A stretch of 64,000 bases of DNA, taken from contig JBLDXI010000009.1 in the NCBI GenBank assembly GCA_047495785.1, positions 4,464,001-4,528,000 on the forward strand, read 5' to 3'. Under the pieces are notes generated by a model. The model worked only from the letters and a program-made list of their open reading frames with translations, did no database searches and had not been told where the DNA came from. The DNA is from Lepidodermella squamata (Eukaryota; Gastrotricha). This document shows positions 59,685-64,000 of this stretch, in pieces. Numbering within the stretch: the stretch's first letter is position 1; every line of letters starts with the position of its first letter. Made by a program: the position numbers and the translations under genes.

Positions 59685-59915
59685 GCTAATACTTATAGAA
59701 TTGTTCAGAAACAACGCAAGCGTTGAGACTCAAGCCGACTGGCAGATCACTTCCTTTCATACACAAATTTTAATAGAAGTTGTTCATATTACTTTTAAGG
59801 GGTTCGTAATCATGCATAGCCATGACGCGTTGTTGATTGTTTGGACCTTGTGAACGGTTTACATTTCTTGCAATATCTCAACTTTTGTAACGGAAATTTA
59901 TTGAAACGTTCACAG

Positions 59916-60964
59916 ATCAAACCATGGCTTACCCAAATAGCTTCAGGGCTCAACCACCTCCACTCGAAGAAAATCGTTCATCGAGATTTGCATCCCGGCG
60001 TAAGTTTCTAAACCACTCATGAAGTACAGTGCACCTTTGTTATAACGAACCGGTCTTATAGCGAACTTCGACTATAACGAACAAAAATGAGTGGCACGAG
60101 CCAAACGGCGCACTTTTACATGTTGCCAACCTCGTTTATAACGAACTTTTTATAGCGAACTTTTGGCTATAACGAACGATTCTGAGTGGCTCGGCGGCAG
60201 CTTTACGCATGATATTTACATTTTTTTATAGCGAACTTGGGTCTCGCGCGCGCTTATACTCGCAAATTTCACGTATTTCATCTATTTTGGGGATTCAATT
60301 TTATGATCCATTACGATTTAATCATGCTACTGAAGAAGAAAGAACTCGACGAGCTCTTGTATGAGCATTTAGACTCTATTTCTGACCCTTCTTAAGCCGA
60401 GCCATCCTGAAAATTGGGATGTTCCAAAAACTTTTTAAATTTCTCTACTTCGTTTGTAACGAACTTCGCTTATAGCGAACTTTTTTAGGTGGCACCGTAG
60501 TGGTTCGTTATAACGAAGGTGCACTGTAAATATTTAATTATTTGAACCTTTAGAATGTGCTGTTCCTAGATGCGATTCTGCTAAAATATCTGATTTCGGC
60601 CTTTCTCGTTTCTACACACCTGGGTAAGATGATTGTCTCGAAATGCCCCTCTATCAGCAATATTTTTTCTTTTTTCAGATCCGATGACGGCATGGTGATA
60701 CGAGTTGATGGCTCTGAAGCTGCCCATCGACTTCCTCAATAGTGTCGACTACGAAGGTGTCCGCACGCATGTTCTACAATGGTAGGCGACTCCATCGAAA
60801 AGCGTGCTCAGATTAACCAATGCCTCTCATTTTATAGGGATGGGAAATGCGAATTCTCACACTGCGGCAAGTATTCCGAAAAATTGCGTCAAAATGTTGT
60901 TAAAATGCTGGATCGCGACTACAAGAGCCGACCGTCATCGCAAGACCTGTTGGCAATGCTGTGA
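59916..60964 (+). pseudogene. Protein-kinase pseudogene interrupted by a DNA transposon
   Basis: Starts with an exon (59916-59999) encoding IKPWLTQIASGLNHLHSKKI and HRDLHPG, homologous to 57278-57361 of the intact kinase. The next intron contains the pogo-like element at 60027-60526. The following exon (from 60554) has NVLFLD, then a frameshift before the SDFGLSR region; the next (about 60680-60781) jumps from GMVI directly to ALKLPIDF, deleting the activation segment, APE and DxWSxG parts, and then hits a stop. The last exon (60840-60964) reads CEFSHCGKYSEKLRQNVVKMLDRDYKSRPSSQDLLAML and is well kept. The N-lobe exons are missing. It is therefore a pseudogene, although its ends remain very similar to the active copy. 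Confidence 0.8.
60027..60526. mobile_element. pogo/Tigger-like non-autonomous transposon, 500 bases
   Basis: Ends are inverted repeats: cagtgcacctttgttataac (60027) and its complement at 60526 (cagtgcaccttcgttataac on the other strand), with one mismatch over 20. The element is flanked by TA on both sides, the target duplication of the Tc1/mariner-pogo superfamily. The ATAACGAAC type of terminus is typical of pogo/Tigger families. Several further tataacgaac or tatagcgaac words lie inside. A short frame at about 60325-60395 (KKKELDELLYEHLDS, then stop) may be the last remnant of a transposase C-terminus. Confidence 0.82.
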
Positions 60965-61301
60965 GGGCATACATTATGCGAGAGCATTAAGACCTTGTTG
61001 GAATACCTATATTATGAGCTGTGAAAAATAAACCTCTTTAAATTTTAGATTTGAACGCCTATTGCGATTAGCTCTAAAATATGGAGTTTGGCTTAACCCA
61101 ATCAGGTCTCGTCATTCCATGCAATAGATGAACTGCCAACTTTTCCTTGGCAATCATTAGTATAAAAAAACTGCTGCGCTGCGCTGGAACGCTTGAGAAC
61201 GCTTGGAACGCTTGGAATGGATGAGTCTTCGCCATTCGGTGTTCGAAATTCCAATTGCCCGCTGGCGCGCACGAGGAGTGTCCATGTTAACTGCACTGTT
61301 T
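60965..61301. other. Spacer after the kinase pseudogene
   Basis: About 340 bases. Includes AATAAA near 61028 and a short imperfect direct repeat gaacgcttgagaacgcttgg(aacgcttgg) at about 61186-61217. No gene. Confidence 0.5.
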
Positions 61302-61625
61302 TTATTCAGCTCTAGAAAAGAATCCCTTAGGGCGTGATTTGCGCCGTATGCCCAAAACCTGAAACAGAAACAAATGCGTAATGCAAAAATCGCAGGAGCT
61401 TACTCGCGGCCCACGGCTATCGGTGATGTCAATTATTCTAGACAAACCGCCCGTCTCGGAGCATTGTTTCATCTTCAACGCACACCCGCATCGTACTTTG
61501 ATACGGACCAGCATTATTTCCCCGCCGAGGGTTAGGAAAGCTTTCGGGTTGGGACGGGGTGGGCTAAATGCCAAATCACTGACCTGCCAACCAGAAACAA
61601 AAACTCTCATATTTTGCTTCATCAC
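61302..61625 (-). CDS. Possible 3' end of an unrecognised gene, cut off by a transposon-like element
   Basis: On the minus strand an exon-like frame starts after a good acceptor (ttctggttggcag, about 61587), runs through FSPPRPNPKAFLTLGGEIML and KMKQCSETGGLSRIIDITDS, then a GT-AG intron of 45 bases (about 61359-61403) leads in frame to a short last exon ending RPKGFFSRAE and TAA, with AATAAA overlapping the stop. These are reasonable gene signals, but I recognise no family. The 5' direction runs within about 80 bases into the element at 61672-63229, so upstream exons would be displaced beyond it or lost. A plus-strand frame overlaps the same DNA, so which strand codes, if either, is unsure. 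Confidence 0.35.
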   Translation of the reverse strand: MMKQNMRVFVSGWQVSDLAFSPPRPNPKAFLTLGGEIMLVRIKVRCGCALKMKQCSETGGLSRIIDITDSRGPRVSSCDFCITHLFLFQVLGIRRKSRPKGFFSRAE

Positions 61626-61671
61626 GGTCGTTTCTGGATTAGGTCATTGCGACTCGACTGCGCCTCGTCTA

Positions 61672-63229
61672 CACTGTAAAAAATAGGGGGGTGATTACCC
61701 CGAATTTACTCCATTCAATTGTATGGCGCTTGGGGGGTAAAATGCACACGGGGTGCATTGAAATTACTCCTCTGAGTTTTTTTCGTAAGGATTATTTACC
61801 ACAGAGAGGGTAATTATCTTCCAGCATGTCTTTCATTGCTGAGGGGTAATTACCCTGAAATTGTTCTTAATTATTTCAATTAATTTTGTTGGAATTTATT
61901 TTTGAATAATTATTCAAATAAATTATGTTAACTTATTCAATTAAATAATTAATTATTCGAATTAATAAGGAGGGTCCCAAGGTATCCGGATGGCACCAAA
62001 GGCCACCGGGTTACCTTTGATAACACCGGAAAACGTAACACCCTTAACACACCTATAACACGGAAACCTGCAACTTGACTTACGCGCGATATTTACTTTT
62101 TCAATTGTCTTCTTTTCATTTCACATTGCAAATGAATGATTAGAGCTAGTTTTTAGCAAGGAGCCCTTTCTATGCAGCAGCGCTTACGAGCGAATCGACT
62201 GATTTGCATATGCACTAGGCTGAGTTCAGCCATTTTTTAGAATTCGGCTGATTTGAGTCATGAGATTGAATGCAAGTCATTTCGCAAAGCAAATCGATAA
62301 AGTTGATACTCCAAAGTTGCACCACCGAATAGCACTAGCTCAATTGGGAAGCCACTGCTGATTGAGTGGAGGTGATATTTTAAAGGTGAAACCGACTTGA
62401 CTATTGACTAGGTGGAGCTTCTTAATTGCTTTGATTAATTGCTTAGGAATTGCAGTTAAATTGAGTTGAACCAGTCATTTCATTTAGATTTATTTGATTA
62501 AGATTTAGCGAGGACCCTGTTACTAATTGAGAGCTATAATCTAGAATCCAATTGAAGAACGATTTTAGAGAGTTGGCGATGCTAGCCACGTTGCCGGCAC
62601 TAAAATTAGCTGAAATTTTGCGTCATCCCATAGATCTTGACAATTAGCTGCGATTATTGGTTATTTTTGTTTATGTTTAAAATCCAACCCTGAAATAACT
62701 CGGCTACGGTATACCGTATCTACCGTATTATCAGGGAGGGACTTCTAATTTATTAAGGGACCTTTTTTGCCTGGCTCAGGTGGCTGCAAAATCGATATCA
62801 AAATCTCTGAAAGGATCTTACTGCGCATCATATCAGCGCTGCACATACGAAGGTATACGGTAAAATTCAGACTCAGGATGTCATTGTGTTTTGACCATCC
62901 TCGACCATGAGACATTTACCAGAGTTTATCCTCAACTTTTTTTACTTATGCTAACATGTTTTAGAGGTTTATAACACTAATATTTCATAATTAAAAATCA
63001 AATAAATAATTTATTTATTGAAATAGAATTAACAAATTTGCGCGAGGGTGATTGCCCTTAGATTGCCACCCAAGAAAAGAATTGCCACAGTTAATTACCA
63101 CCCAAGGGTATTTACCCCACTTTTACCTTGGAGCGAATTACCACAAAGGAATAGGCGAGAGCATTTACCCCTCAAAAAATTGAAAAAGGGTAAATACCCA
63201 GGGTAATCAGCACCCTATTTTTTACAGTG
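61672..63229. mobile_element. 1.56-kb TA-flanked element with terminal and subterminal inverted repeats
   Basis: Left end cactgtaaaaaatagggg (61672) and right end ccctattttttacagtg (to 63229) are inverted repeats extending into tgattaccc/gggtaatca, about 30 bases with few mismatches. TA stands on each side, suggesting a Tc1/mariner-like TA target duplication. Both subterminal zones (61690-61870 and 63040-63200) carry many copies of words such as ggggtaatt, attacccc, taccac and tttacccc, including the palindrome ggggtaattaccc near 61847, in inverted orientation relative to each other. The A/T-rich middle has no transposase-like frame, so it is non-autonomous. Confidence 0.75.
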
Positions 63230-63459
63230 TACCTTTCCCAAACACGCCCACGAAATTCAGATATGAAAGAATTAAGCGCACAGTTGCAATAGATACCTAG
63301 TTATATCTCTGTTTTGTAATTGTATATGGTCATGGGTTGGGGTCCACGTGATAATAACAAGAGTGGTAATATCACGTAGTCACCCCTGCTATATATTAAG
63401 CATATAAAAACCTAATTTTGTTAAAACCAGCCCTCATTTTTACTATAGGTTATACTACG

Positions 63460-64000
63460 ATGAATATATTCAGCTCACAAGTGAAACCACCGTCTTTTGA
63501 AGGGAATGATCCGGTTGGTGAATTATATATTTAATATATTATCTCATTTCATAATATTAAATTTAGCTGTCACAACTGGCTAATTCACAGCTAGCGGTCT
63601 GGTTATTAACACAAAGCGAAACGGTAAAATATCGGTCGCAGTTTACATCATTAACCCCATTGGGTAGAGGATCGTTCAGTCAGACTTATTCAACATTCCA
63701 TCATATAGGCAATCGTCAAGTCGTGCTAAAGCAAATGATTTACAAGGACGATGGTAGCGAAAAAGGTCGCGATGTCGTTAGGAGAGCTGAACGAGAGGTT
63801 TGATGTGAACGAAAATTATCATTTACATTCAGCATAAAAGACTTGAACAGATGGAAATCATGTACGGCGTCGACCATAAGAATATCGTGAAGATATTCAG
63901 CCACCATTTTCAGGCCTATGATAAGGTCAAGATGCAGAAACTATGCGTCATAGAACTCGAGTACTGCTCTGGGGGTCCGCTGTATGAAATGATTCGACAC
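63460..64000 (+). CDS. Protein kinase, tandem paralogue (5' part only; continues past window end)
   Basis: Exons 63460-63513, 63567-63797 and 63851-64000 (open at the edge). The ATG at 63460 gives MNIFSSQVKPPSFEGNDP, and after the first intron LSQLANS aligns with LSQLAKS of the intact kinase at 55763. Gly loop GRGSFSQTY (third Gly replaced by Ser), ATP lysine in VVLKQM, RRAERE at the same exon end, then YGVDHKNIVKIFSHHF and CVIELEYCSGGPLYEMI. It has about 12 extra residues before the Gly loop (WLLTQSETVKY region). No stop or frameshift is seen in the visible part, so this copy may be functional; the catalytic loop lies outside the window. Confidence 0.75.

Overview
The window is animal (metazoan) nuclear DNA. 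It is compact and gene-dense: almost every gene is split by GT-AG introns of about 45-65 bases, and the products are animal-type (trypsin-fold proteins with sushi domains, class A and class C GPCRs, Cys-loop channels, an anoctamin, a C-type lectin receptor). The short introns, gaps of tens to a few hundred bases between genes and one operon-like trio suggest a small-genome invertebrate. I cannot name the phylum from sequence alone.

Layout. (1) 1-5864: four trypsin-fold genes (three on -, one on +), each missing at least one catalytic residue, so mostly or wholly pseudoproteases; the two inner genes carry a C-terminal sushi domain and converge with 31 bases between their stop codons. (2) 5961-12828: three head-to-tail paralogues of a Golgi-type II membrane glycosyltransferase-like family, spaced like an operon. 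(3) 13208-16412: two rhodopsin-like GPCR paralogues; the second has no readable TM4 region. (4) 16883-27418: three GABA-B-type class C GPCRs, with an intronless ankyrin-repeat gene between the second and third. (5) 27556-31590: a P5B-type P-ATPase with an altered TM4 motif. (6) 32059-33344: a divergent Cys-loop channel subunit. (7) 34139-35932: an SLC37-like sugar-phosphate transporter. (8) 38492-44288: three tandem Cys-loop subunits with nearly identical exon structure. (9) 44762-48156: a nine-exon anoctamin with two unusual cysteine clusters. (10) 49022-51595: a membrane C-type-lectin receptor with a mucin-like stalk. (11) 51596-64000: a gene-poor, repeat-bearing region with a decaying tandem array of protein-kinase genes (one intact, one partial at the window edge, one pseudogene, one fragment) and three non-autonomous DNA transposons (pogo/Tigger-like, hAT-like and a 1.56-kb TA-flanked element).

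The dominant theme is local tandem duplication followed by divergence or decay; six families occur as tandem sets. Apart from the possible glycosyltransferase operon, neighbouring families have no obvious joint pathway, although several are membrane signalling proteins. Gene spans run from start to stop codon. Exon junctions were read by eye from GT/AG sites, reading frame and paralogue comparison; summed exon lengths are divisible by three for every gene where a full model is given.
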